33,843 nucleotides of DNA from Dyella japonica DSM 16301 (GTDB lineage Bacteria; Pseudomonadota; Gammaproteobacteria; Xanthomonadales; Rhodanobacteraceae). The stretch is taken from NCBI RefSeq assembly GCF_001010355.1, contig NZ_JPLA01000016.1, positions 1 through 33,843 of the forward strand, read 5' to 3'. Positions within the stretch are counted from its first letter, which is position 1. The number at the start of each line of letters is the position of its first letter. Both the position numbers and the translations under genes were made by a program. Below the pieces are notes generated by a model. It was given only the letters and a program-made list of their open reading frames with translations. It ran no database searches and was not told the origin of the DNA. Below are positions 1 through 8,618 of the stretch, one piece after another.

Positions 1-624
1 CCTGCCGGCGTCGACCTGGTACGCGTCTATCGTTCCGAGCTAGGTGGCACGGTGCTGTACCACTGCGCCGACGTGCCAGCAGGCATGCAGTCGTATCTCA
101 TCGGTGGCGACCAGCTGGGCCGCCAAGCCACGACGCGCTCACTCGCGGCCATGCCGCCTGGCGACTTTGTCACGGTGTGGCGAGGCCGCCTCCTGGTGGC
201 GCGAGGCAACGTGCTGGTGATCAGCGAGCCCATGAACTATGGACTCACATCGCCGCGCACGGGCTTTGTGCAGTTCAGTGATCGCATCACCCTGGTGCTG
301 GGCGTCAAAGGCGGCATCTACGTGGGCACGCGCCATGGCGTGGTTTTCCTGAGCGGCAGCAAGCCAGGGGAATGGACGCAGGATGAAAAGTCTTCGCTCG
401 CTCCGGTCGCCGGCTGTGGCCTGATCGTGGACGGCGAGTCACTTTCCCCGCAGTACCAGCAGTCCGGCCGCAAGGTGGCGGTCTGGCTATCGGCCAGTGG
501 CTTTATCCTCGGGTGCGACGATGGCCAGATCCTCACGCCACAAGCCGACCGCCTGAGCATCGACACCACCGAAAGCGGTGCCATGGTCGCCCATTCGCGC
601 CGTCTGACCGCTACACTTCACTAG
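1..624 (+). CDS. Phage virion structural protein, 5' partial
   Basis: The frame is open from the first base of the window, so the true start lies upstream. At least 207 C-terminal residues are present, ending at a TAG. A GTG at 52 is an internal codon rather than a convincing start. The sequence is rich in short hydrophobic strands separated by Gly/Asp turns (for example VWRGRLLVARGNVLVISEP and GVKGGIYVGTRHGVVFL). This resembles propeller-like or all-beta virion proteins found in tail and adsorption modules. I do not recognise a named family. It is the first visible member of the virion operon, 82 bases ahead of the next gene. A role as a structural or tail-associated protein is inferred from context. 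Confidence 0.7.
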   Translation, partial: PAGVDLVRVYRSELGGTVLYHCADVPAGMQSYLIGGDQLGRQATTRSLAAMPPGDFVTVWRGRLLVARGNVLVISEPMNYGLTSPRTGFVQFSDRITLVLGVKGGIYVGTRHGVVFLSGSKPGEWTQDEKSSLAPVAGCGLIVDGESLSPQYQQSGRKVAVWLSASGFILGCDDGQILTPQADRLSIDTTESGAMVAHSRRLTATLH

Positions 625-706
625 CAGTTGGCCGCCTGCGCATGAGCGCCGGCACAACCCAATTCCGGCGCATGAGTGCCTTCCCTCCTATAGAGGAAGA
701 GCCTTT

Positions 707-1342
707 ATGCGCAACATCCAGAGCCTGGTAAATATCCCGTCGCAGCGCTTGGCGCGCACCGTGGAGCGCTTCCGTCGCCACATCGGACGTTTGCTGCTCG
801 ACGGCCGCTATGACATCACCGACAACGGCGTAATCATTGGCGGCGAGATCAAGGCGGCCGGCACGTACTTCCATCGTGTGCGTCAGCGTGAGCTGGCTTT
901 CCAGGCGGACGGCAACCGCGTCGTCTCGCAGGGCTTGCTCAAGATCCTTGGGATCGCGCTCTACAACGACGCCAAGCTGCCGGCCTTCTATCTCGCGCTG
1001 TGCTCGGGCAATACGCCGATCACCGACGATCTGGCCGCGTCGAACTTCGCGGCGACGATGAACGAGATCACCAGCCAGACGGAAGGCTACACGAGCGCTA
1101 CGCGCCCGCAGTGGGTGCCCAGCGCACCGGCCGCCGGCGTCATCGGCAACCTGGCCAACAAGGCCAGCTATCAGATCGAGACCGCTGCATCGGTGACGAT
1201 CACTGGCGCGGGCCTGCTCAGCGACAACGGTCGCGGTAGCACGGCCGGCGTGCTGGTCTCGGCATCGCTGTTCGCCAACCCGCGAACGGTCTTCGATGGC
1301 GAGACGTTCGATCTCGGCTATCAGGTCAGCCTGACGGACTGA
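707..1342 (+). CDS. Phage virion protein, 211 aa
   Basis: The ATG at 707 has a good ribosome binding site (GAGGA at 693-697, 9 bases upstream), so the start is well supported. The 211-residue product has a basic N-terminus (RTVERFRRHIGRLLLDGRY), then a soluble, Ala/Gly/Thr-rich body of predicted beta character without membrane segments or cysteines. The C-terminus (residues ~185-211) reads like the end of a compact beta domain. It sits between two structural genes and ends 3 bases before the next start. I recognise no named domain. Position and composition suggest a virion component such as a tail or decoration protein; this is inference. Confidence 0.7.
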   Translation: MRNIQSLVNIPSQRLARTVERFRRHIGRLLLDGRYDITDNGVIIGGEIKAAGTYFHRVRQRELAFQADGNRVVSQGLLKILGIALYNDAKLPAFYLALCSGNTPITDDLAASNFAATMNEITSQTEGYTSATRPQWVPSAPAAGVIGNLANKASYQIETAASVTITGAGLLSDNGRGSTAGVLVSASLFANPRTVFDGETFDLGYQVSLTD

Positions 1343-1345
1343 TCG

Positions 1346-3931
1346 ATGCGCGCGGCCACCGACGGCGTTGTGCGCCTCAGTGTGTCCGGTGACCCGGAGC
1401 GCTGCCATGAGCTGGTTCCGCTGGCCATGGCCTTGCTCCACCGGACGCAGGAGCGTGCGCGCGTCGGCGGGCTGCCCCAGCTTTCTGCTCAGCAACGGCT
1501 CGACGCGGATGCGTACGCCTACGTCGTCATCGCCGGTGGCATTAACGCTGTTCACATCGTGGCGGGCAGCGGACCGACGATCGTTGAAGCCGTCGACGTC
1601 GGCGCCGTCGACATTCCCGACTTTCTGTCGGGCGTCGTGCAGAGCGGCTACATCGAGAAGGTGCCCGCGGATCCGCCGACACCGGCATACACGACCCTCA
1701 ATCAGTTCCATCCGACCCAGTCGTGTGCCGATCGCTTCAAGTTGGCCCCCGGGTTTCAGCACATCCAGCGCCTGGCGGTGGAACCCGCGGACGCGCTGGC
1801 CACCGATCTGAAGAACCCCGACGATCAGTCGCCGAAGGTCTATTCGCAATACACGCGCTTGCGGCCGACCATGTACTCCGGGTCGATGCGCCACCTGGTG
1901 CAGATCCTGATGGGCTTCGGCAAGCCCCGCGTCGTGCACGGCCAGGCCAAGAGCATCTACGACCGCGCAAACCTGCCGGGCGTGAAGGACACGCCGCCCA
2001 GCGCGTTCGACCGCACCATGGCGAAGGACGGACTGAAAATCACGTTCGACTGGCACTTCAGCCGGTCGCATGGGCTGAGCTTCGGTCCGGATGGGATGCC
2101 GTGGATCGTGGAGATCAGCATCACCCAGGGCGTGATGGCCATGCCGTTGCCGCTACGCCCCAAGACCACCCTGCAGAGCTTCCGCGATCGCCTTGAGAAG
2201 GACGGCGACCTCGAGGCGATCGATGTTCTCGATCACTACGGTGGGTTCCCGACTGGTGAATCGCTCCCGCCGGCGACGCAGATTGATGCTTGGGTGCGGG
2301 CGGGCCGGATTGTGCGCCTGGTGGAGCACGGCGACATGAAGCCGTTCTACGACCACACCAGCTACTCGTCGCAGATGGGCTGGGCATTCAACGCGAGTGG
2401 GACCGAGGCGCACAACACCGCCTGGCGCTACGAGGACAGTGGCGTCCAGAAGGGCGTGCACTACATGGTGCCGATCCAGATCGGCGCCGTGGAGCAGATC
2501 AAAGTGGCCGCCGGCGCCAGCGAGCTGCGCGCCGCGTTTGGCAAGCTGACCGGGGATGCCTATAAGGACACGCTGGCCGCCGCGCAGTGGAAGGTCGACC
2601 GACTTTCCGAGTTTCAAATGAAGTGGGCCACGGCGGCGCTGTCGCGCAAGACTGAAGAGGCGTTTCAATACGTTGACGGCCTGGTGCTCGATCCCATTGC
2701 GACGGCGTCCGCACACCTGAGCAAGGTGAGCGAGGGCGCCCTGTGGTATCCGCCGAAGGCCCAGATCGAGAACGGCACGATCATCCGGTTTCCCGAGCCA
2801 GCCCTGATGTTGCTGGTGGCCCATTCGATGAAGCCATCCGTGCCCAACGCACCGGTGCCGCCGAAGTGCGATACGACCATGCACGTGTTCTTTGCGGGCG
2901 ACGAGCTCAAGTGGGTGAAGTTCTACCGCGACAACGCCGATGCGGATCCGGGATCGAAGAACAACTACGAGCCGTGCATGTACATCGGGCAGTGGTCCGA
3001 GCACGACGACGGTGGCCGCCGCCAGGTGCCGCCCATGTTCTACACCAACGACCTGGATGACCGGGAAGAGCTGGCGCCGTCGACCACGGATATCAGCGTC
3101 CGGGGCATCGACATGGGGTACTGCCGGATCTTCGCGTCGGACGATCCTATCAATCCGTCGATCGGCATCGCCCGCCGAGTCAAGCGCTTCCTGGAAACGA
3201 CCGACACCAAGACGGTCAATCATCCCTCGCTAACGACAGGCATCGCGGTGCCGTTCTATGACCGCGAGGCCTACTACTACGCCGTGCAGCGGGCCCACAG
3301 CGGCACCAGCCACACCGTTACGCGCTCGTACTCATACCTGACCGACCCGTGGTACTGCGGCTACAAGCGCAACTGCCCGGGCTACTTCGGCACCTATCGG
3401 GATACCTACGACGGCCACGGCAACTTCACTGGTTGGGTGCCGGTGTCGTTGAAGGACGTCAACGGCTACGGCCCCAACGAGTACCGCACGGCGAATCCGG
3501 ACACGCCCCTCTATAACCCGAGTGATCCGTGCTGCGACATTGCCGACTCGGGGCCCTGGTGCCATGGCGGCGACAACATCGACGCCATGCTGTACGACAT
3601 TCCCGAGCCACCGTTGCCGCCGACCACGATTGAGAACGTGCCCGCGAGCGGCAGCTACAACGTGATGCTCGTCTGCTCGAGCCAGCAGGGGGTTATCCAA
3701 ACGGCGACGGTCACTGGCACGAGCTTCAATCTGTGGCCTCTGTGGACGCCAGACCTGCAGGACGGCTTTAGCGCGGATCAGTACATCGAAGAGACCCATA
3801 ACGTCGCCGGCACAGCCGACTCGATCCGCTTCGGCATCAACCTCAACACAGGCCTGCGGATCGTCGGTGCGCCCGACTGGTCCGGCATGGAAACGGGCTT
3901 CATGGCGTACATCGGGGTGATCAATGGCTGA
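1346..3931 (+). CDS. Large phage virion protein, 861 aa, with a cysteine-rich C-terminal part
   Basis: The ATG at 1346 follows the previous TGA by 3 bases and lacks a strong ribosome binding site, so translation is probably coupled. The 861-residue product is rich in Trp, Tyr, Pro and Gly, typical of large extracellular-facing tail proteins. No signal peptide or membrane segment is evident. The C-terminal third is unusual: cysteines cluster around residues ~670-680 (WYCGYKRNCPGY) and ~728-745 (PCCDIADSGPWCHGG). The 3' end overlaps the next gene by 8 bases. I do not recognise a family. Its size, its place in the operon and its aromatic-rich sequence suggest a tail tip, fibre or adsorption protein, with moderate confidence as a virion protein and low confidence in the exact role. 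Confidence 0.75.
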   Translation: MRAATDGVVRLSVSGDPERCHELVPLAMALLHRTQERARVGGLPQLSAQQRLDADAYAYVVIAGGINAVHIVAGSGPTIVEAVDVGAVDIPDFLSGVVQSGYIEKVPADPPTPAYTTLNQFHPTQSCADRFKLAPGFQHIQRLAVEPADALATDLKNPDDQSPKVYSQYTRLRPTMYSGSMRHLVQILMGFGKPRVVHGQAKSIYDRANLPGVKDTPPSAFDRTMAKDGLKITFDWHFSRSHGLSFGPDGMPWIVEISITQGVMAMPLPLRPKTTLQSFRDRLEKDGDLEAIDVLDHYGGFPTGESLPPATQIDAWVRAGRIVRLVEHGDMKPFYDHTSYSSQMGWAFNASGTEAHNTAWRYEDSGVQKGVHYMVPIQIGAVEQIKVAAGASELRAAFGKLTGDAYKDTLAAAQWKVDRLSEFQMKWATAALSRKTEEAFQYVDGLVLDPIATASAHLSKVSEGALWYPPKAQIENGTIIRFPEPALMLLVAHSMKPSVPNAPVPPKCDTTMHVFFAGDELKWVKFYRDNADADPGSKNNYEPCMYIGQWSEHDDGGRRQVPPMFYTNDLDDREELAPSTTDISVRGIDMGYCRIFASDDPINPSIGIARRVKRFLETTDTKTVNHPSLTTGIAVPFYDREAYYYAVQRAHSGTSHTVTRSYSYLTDPWYCGYKRNCPGYFGTYRDTYDGHGNFTGWVPVSLKDVNGYGPNEYRTANPDTPLYNPSDPCCDIADSGPWCHGGDNIDAMLYDIPEPPLPPTTIENVPASGSYNVMLVCSSQQGVIQTATVTGTSFNLWPLWTPDLQDGFSADQYIEETHNVAGTADSIRFGINLNTGLRIVGAPDWSGMETGFMAYIGVING

Positions 3932-5084
3932 TCAGTGCATCGTGCTCGAGGAACAGGCCTTTGCGGCCGACCGCGCGTGGCCAGGCTTCAGCACCGTCAT
4001 GCCCGATTTCCCCGCGACCATTAGTGACGCGATGGTGTCCAGGCGCATTGTGGTGGTTTCGGAGCGGCTGGCCATCACTGACACGGCGACGTACCAGCTG
4101 GCGGCCATTGTCCGGGAGGCGATTTCGGCCGCGGATGTGTGGGCGCCGCTGGCGCATCCGACGCGGACTCTCGCCGAGACCATGCGCATTCGTGACACGG
4201 CCGCGCCAGCGAACGAGCAGATTCTCCGCGAGATCCTGCATGCGGCCGACACGGTGAAGACCGGGCGCAGTGCGGTCGTGCTTGACCTGCTGCGTGCTGG
4301 CGACTCGCCCATGCCGCTGGCGAACCGGGAGCTGATCGTGCGCGATGCGCTACGCATCGCCGACCGCGTGCAGTACGACCGCAGCAGTCTGGTGGTCGAG
4401 GTGCTCCGCGCCGGCGACGCGATGTCGGTGCGGCGCCAGGCGATTGTCATCGAAGTGGCCACCATTGGCGGCGACACCGATACGGCCGGGCGCCTGAGTG
4501 GCCAGGTGATCGAGTCCCTGCGTGCCGGTGAGGCCGTTTTCACTGTGGTGCGTCACCTCGCGCTGGTGGTCGAGGGGGCCGCCGCCGACGGTGTCGGTGT
4601 GCTGCCCGCCACTGGCGTCGCTTGGACGGCAAACACCGATTCGTTTGCCGCAAGCCGATACGCCGCGTTCGCCATGAACTCCATGGCGGTGATCGACGGA
4701 AAGCTTTATGGCGCAGGCCCTGACGGTCTCTACCTGCTCGAAGGCAAGAGCGACGCTGGCGCAGAGGTGGCGGCGTCCTTCCGGACGGGTCAGCAGTCCG
4801 GCGCCGGCGACAGCGTGCGGCGCGGAGGGTATCTGTACGCGCCGATGTCGACCGACGGTGACATGCAGGTGCGCGTCCTGGACGTGGCAGCTGGTCAGAA
4901 CGGCGCGCACACGTATCCGTTCGAGGAAAGACGCGCCGAGGGCAAGACCACGATGCGCGCCAAGTTCGGCAAGGGCGTGCGATCGGTGATGTGGCAGTTC
5001 GAGGTGAGCAACAAGGCGGGCGCCGACTTCAGCGTGCCCAACGGCCTGCAGTGGCTCACTGATCCCGGTAGCCGGAGGGTGTAA
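3924..5084 (+). CDS. Phage virion protein with N-terminal ~19-residue repeats, 386 aa
   Basis: The ATG at 3924 overlaps the end of the preceding gene by 8 bases. Residues ~30-230 consist of degenerate repeats of about 18-20 residues with a core of hydrophobic-hydrophobic-x-acidic-x-Leu-Arg-x-Ala/Gly-Asp (examples: VVLDLLRAGD, VVEVLRAGD, VIESLRAGE, IVRDALRIAD). Residues ~240-386 form a separate domain with strand-turn patterns (KLYGAGPDGLYLLEG, YLYAPMSTDGDMQVRVLDV), reminiscent of C-terminal domains of other phage structural proteins. The repeats probably stack into a regular fibrous or solenoid structure. The stop (TAA 5082-5084) overlaps the next start in TAATG. A structural, probably tail-associated role is inferred from context. 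Confidence 0.75.
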   Translation: MADQCIVLEEQAFAADRAWPGFSTVMPDFPATISDAMVSRRIVVVSERLAITDTATYQLAAIVREAISAADVWAPLAHPTRTLAETMRIRDTAAPANEQILREILHAADTVKTGRSAVVLDLLRAGDSPMPLANRELIVRDALRIADRVQYDRSSLVVEVLRAGDAMSVRRQAIVIEVATIGGDTDTAGRLSGQVIESLRAGEAVFTVVRHLALVVEGAAADGVGVLPATGVAWTANTDSFAASRYAAFAMNSMAVIDGKLYGAGPDGLYLLEGKSDAGAEVAASFRTGQQSGAGDSVRRGGYLYAPMSTDGDMQVRVLDVAAGQNGAHTYPFEERRAEGKTTMRAKFGKGVRSVMWQFEVSNKAGADFSVPNGLQWLTDPGSRRV

Positions 5085-7003
5085 TGGCAAAAGATGCGCT
5101 GATTCCGCTGGTCAACGTCTCGTCGGACGTCTACGACCGCCCCTACAACATTGTCTCGCAGCAGATCGACAAGATGAGCGATCGCGCGGACGAGGCGCTC
5201 AATACAGCGTTCTCGAGCATCGCGCAGCTCTCGACGGTGCAGCTGCCACAAGAAGCCACCCCGCCGGACCTGAAGCCGGACCCGATCCGTCCAGGCGACG
5301 TGGCCAACGTGCCGTTGCCCAGCGCCCAGAAATTCGGAGCAGTGCCGGACTTCAGCGCACCCGCGTTTGAGGATTTCCAGGATCTGCTGACCGGCCTCGA
5401 TCCGGGCCAGGCACCGTCATGGGATCCGAGCATCGTGCAGCTCAACATTCCGTCGGCGCCAGCGCCGATTGATACGAGTGGCGCACCAGTGCGGCCGACG
5501 ATCGTGGATCCGGTACTGCCGGACGCGCCCGACACCACCATGCCGGTGACCGAGCCCATGCTCGCCATCGATATTCCCGACCGTCCGTCCATCTTGCTGC
5601 CGACGTTCGACGCAACGGTGCCGACGTTTGACGATGCGGTGCCGACGCTCGGCCTCGACTGGGCGGAGCCGACCTACCGACCCACCGTGCTCAACGAAGT
5701 CGCCGACACCGTGCGCGCCATGCTTACGGGCGAATTCGGCATGCCGGCCGTCGTGCAAGCGGCGCTGTTCAGTGCTGCGCGCGAGCGCGAGGACGTGACG
5801 GCGCACAAGGCGGTGCAGGAGGCGTTTGACGACTTCGCCGGGCGCGGCTTCGGTATGCCGCCGGGGATGCTGGCGGCCGCAGTCAAGGAAGCGCGCGAGC
5901 AGAACCAGCTGCAGGTCAATGCACTCAGCCGCGAGGTGCTCAGCAAGGCGGCGGATTGGGCGATCGAGAACCTGCGTCAAGCCGTGCAGCAGGGCATTGC
6001 GCTCGAGGGCACGTTGATCAACCAGTTCAACAACCTGGCACAGCGATCGTTTGAGATGGCGCGCCAGCGGGTGCAGGTGGAGTTTGACCGTCACAACCTG
6101 CGCGTCACGTCCTATAACGCCCGCCTGCAGACGATCGATGCGCTCGTGCGGGTCTTTCAGGCGCGCGTGCAGGCGGAGCTCTCCAAGCTCGAGCAGTTCA
6201 AGGCAGAGATCGAGGCCGAGCAGCTGAAGGGCACCGTCAACGAGCAGAACGTGCGCATCTATACGGCCAAGCTGCAGGCGCTGGCCACTGTCGTCGAGGT
6301 GTTCAAGGCCCGCATCGATGCCACCAAGACCGCGGCCGATCTCGAGCGCGGCAAGATCGACATGTACCGCGCCGACGTGCAGGCATACGCCGAGCGGCTG
6401 GCGGCGGACAAGACTCGCTTTGACGCCTACGAGTCGCAGGTGCGCGGCGAGGCGGCCAAGGCCGGTCTGCTTGAATCGGAAGCACGTGCGTTCGCCGCGA
6501 CGGTGCAGGGCTACGAGTCGGGGAACAACGTGAAGGTGCAGGTTGTCCAGACGCGGCTTCGGGCGATCGAAGCCGGCACCAGCAAGTATGTCGCCCTGCT
6601 GCAGGCGGAGCGCGAGAAGGTGCAGGCTGCGCTCGAGCAGGTCCAGGCGCAGGTCTCGAGCTTTACCGCCGACACGTCGCGTTATGCGGCGCAGGTGAGC
6701 GCTGGCACACAGCAGAACGAGATCCTGGTGCGCTCGGCCGAGGCCAACGCGCGCAACAACATGGCCTATTTCGAAGTGCTCAGCCGGCAGTTCGACAGCC
6801 GCATGCAGCGAATGATCGAGCAGGCACGCCTGGTGATCAGCTCGATCCAGGCCGCCGGCGGCATGGCCAGCCAGCTCGCCGCGGGTGCAATGAGCGCCAC
6901 CCACGTGCAGGCCGGCATCAACGGCAACGGCAGCGCGTCGATCAGCGCAAGCAACAGCTACAGCGTCAGCACGTCGCTCGACGCGACTTCCGACAATCAG
7001 TGA
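5084..7003 (+). CDS. Phage virion protein with long coiled coil, 639 aa
   Basis: The start codon shares one base with the preceding stop (TAATG). Residues ~60-210 are Pro/Asp-rich and probably extended, with repeated phrases such as LPDAPD and VPTFDDAVPTL. From about residue 215 to 600 the sequence is strongly helical: a long run of Gln, Glu, Ala, Arg and Lys with almost no proline, typical of extended coiled coils. Residues ~600-639 are a Ser/Asn/Gly-rich tail. The layout fits a virion protein forming a long rod, such as a tail needle, fibre shaft or internal ejection protein. No named domain is recognised. It is followed after 10 bases by the next virion gene. Confidence 0.75.
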   Translation: MAKDALIPLVNVSSDVYDRPYNIVSQQIDKMSDRADEALNTAFSSIAQLSTVQLPQEATPPDLKPDPIRPGDVANVPLPSAQKFGAVPDFSAPAFEDFQDLLTGLDPGQAPSWDPSIVQLNIPSAPAPIDTSGAPVRPTIVDPVLPDAPDTTMPVTEPMLAIDIPDRPSILLPTFDATVPTFDDAVPTLGLDWAEPTYRPTVLNEVADTVRAMLTGEFGMPAVVQAALFSAAREREDVTAHKAVQEAFDDFAGRGFGMPPGMLAAAVKEAREQNQLQVNALSREVLSKAADWAIENLRQAVQQGIALEGTLINQFNNLAQRSFEMARQRVQVEFDRHNLRVTSYNARLQTIDALVRVFQARVQAELSKLEQFKAEIEAEQLKGTVNEQNVRIYTAKLQALATVVEVFKARIDATKTAADLERGKIDMYRADVQAYAERLAADKTRFDAYESQVRGEAAKAGLLESEARAFAATVQGYESGNNVKVQVVQTRLRAIEAGTSKYVALLQAEREKVQAALEQVQAQVSSFTADTSRYAAQVSAGTQQNEILVRSAEANARNNMAYFEVLSRQFDSRMQRMIEQARLVISSIQAAGGMASQLAAGAMSATHVQAGINGNGSASISASNSYSVSTSLDATSDNQ

Positions 7004-7013
7004 GGAATGCAGG

Positions 7014-8618
7014 ATGGCCATCGATAACCCGACCTTGAAAAAGCCTGCCTTCGATACGGACGATTACACGCCCGTGCTGACGCGGCCCAACATGGCGCCG
7101 GCTGGCGCTGACGCGTCCGCTCGTGCGCCTGCAGACGCGTCGGCGCGCGTCTCGCTTGGTGATCAGCATCCGGCGGATCCGCCGGCGACGATGGTGCCGC
7201 CGGCGGCGAAGGCCCCCGCGCCGGCGGACGTTGCTGGCGACGCCGGAGCACCGCCTGCGTCGTCCGCCGAGGCCCTGGGCAAGTCGCTGCGCACCGTTGG
7301 CCATGCGATCGCCAACACGAACACCGAGGTGATGAACAAATACAACGGTGCCAGCGACAGCGTGGCCAACACGTTGTCGCGGCCGTTTCGCGAGGGGAGT
7401 GCCTTTGCGCAAAACGTCATGCGCGCTGCCACTGGCGAGCCAGCGGACGTTCAACCGGCAGCCGATCGCGTGACGCCCAAACTGTCCCTGCCGTTCCCGG
7501 CTGGTTCGGGCGGCGACGGCGGCAGTGCACCCACCGCGGTGGCTAGTCCGACCGATGGCCAGGCGCCCAGCGCGGATAGCCTTACCAATGTCGTGAGCAC
7601 CCTGACGCGACCGCTGACCAGCATCTTTGGCGGTGGCTCGAAGTCGACGGATACAGCGAATCCCTCGCCGGCGGCGCAACCGAACGCGGGCGTGACGGTC
7701 GGCGATCGCAAGCTGCCCGTCGGTGCGATGGTCAACGGCGTGCCTACCTTCAGCGATGGGTCTGGCCAAGCTGGCATTCCGCGCACGATGGACGACAACA
7801 CGATCCAGCACTACGGCGACTCGTTGAGCCGGGCTGATGCTGGCGCGCTGGGCAAGGTGCTGGCCAGCGACGTGACGGGCAGCACGCCGACCACCGAACA
7901 GATGGTGAGCAACCTAACGCGGAACGCACCGGCGCAACCCATTACGGGTAGTCGACCGAGCGCGCAGCAGTACGCCCAATCCGACGCGCTCGATGTGGCG
8001 TCCCGCGATCCACGCAGCGCCGCCGGCATCGCTGCGCGCAACCTGGCGATGGAGGCCCAGTACGGTGGCACGGGCTTGGCGCGCCGCACCGCGGCGGCGA
8101 ACCTGGCCGGGCTGCAGCAGGGCTTTCAGCAGGATGGGCAGCTCGCACAGCAGGCCGAAGCGCAGCGCGATCAGGTCGAGTCGCAGGGAGCGAATGCGCT
8201 GGCAGTTGAGAACCTGCGCGGCAATAACACACTTCGCAATACGGCGCTGGAAATGGCCAACAAGTTGCTGAACGAGCCCAAGGAAAAGGTGACGTTGGCG
8301 GACGGTACGATCGGCCTCGTTAATCCGCGCACAAGCGTTGTCACGCCCACTCGAATGGCGGACGGCTCGCCGGCGCGCTCGTTGGTTACGAAGGACGACA
8401 GCGACACCAAGCGCAGCGACGAGATCCTTGATCAGATCTCCAAGGGCACGCAGGAACAGCTGAAAGGCTTCCTACCGACGAAGGACGAGCCGACTCCGTC
8501 CGCAGAACGCATCGCCCAGTGGCGCCTGCAGAGCGCGCAGGCCCAGGGCCTGCGAACTGGACGTGATCAAGCCGGCCGCGCGGTGGTTCTGATCAACGGT
8601 AAGGAGCATCTTCTGTGA
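7014..8618 (+). CDS. Ala/Pro-rich virion or ejection-type protein, 534 aa
   Basis: The ATG at 7014 follows a TGAGGA-type ribosome binding site that overlaps the preceding stop. The first ~270 residues are low-complexity and Ala/Pro/Asp/Ser-rich, probably disordered. A better ordered part follows (residues ~330-430: ASRDPRSAAGIAARNLAMEA and a Gln/Ala/Glu-rich helix). The composition resembles proteins encoded next to giant phage ejection proteins. The stop TGA (8616-8618) overlaps the GTG start of the 11.3-kb gene, so the two are translationally coupled and may act together as internal or ejected proteins. No named domain is recognised. Confidence 0.7.
   Translation: MAIDNPTLKKPAFDTDDYTPVLTRPNMAPAGADASARAPADASARVSLGDQHPADPPATMVPPAAKAPAPADVAGDAGAPPASSAEALGKSLRTVGHAIANTNTEVMNKYNGASDSVANTLSRPFREGSAFAQNVMRAATGEPADVQPAADRVTPKLSLPFPAGSGGDGGSAPTAVASPTDGQAPSADSLTNVVSTLTRPLTSIFGGGSKSTDTANPSPAAQPNAGVTVGDRKLPVGAMVNGVPTFSDGSGQAGIPRTMDDNTIQHYGDSLSRADAGALGKVLASDVTGSTPTTEQMVSNLTRNAPAQPITGSRPSAQQYAQSDALDVASRDPRSAAGIAARNLAMEAQYGGTGLARRTAAANLAGLQQGFQQDGQLAQQAEAQRDQVESQGANALAVENLRGNNTLRNTALEMANKLLNEPKEKVTLADGTIGLVNPRTSVVTPTRMADGSPARSLVTKDDSDTKRSDEILDQISKGTQEQLKGFLPTKDEPTPSAERIAQWRLQSAQAQGLRTGRDQAGRAVVLINGKEHLL

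Noticed and set aside
611..2071. 486-codon minus-strand frame
   Set aside because: Overlaps two convincing virion genes on the opposite strand and has only compositional bias.
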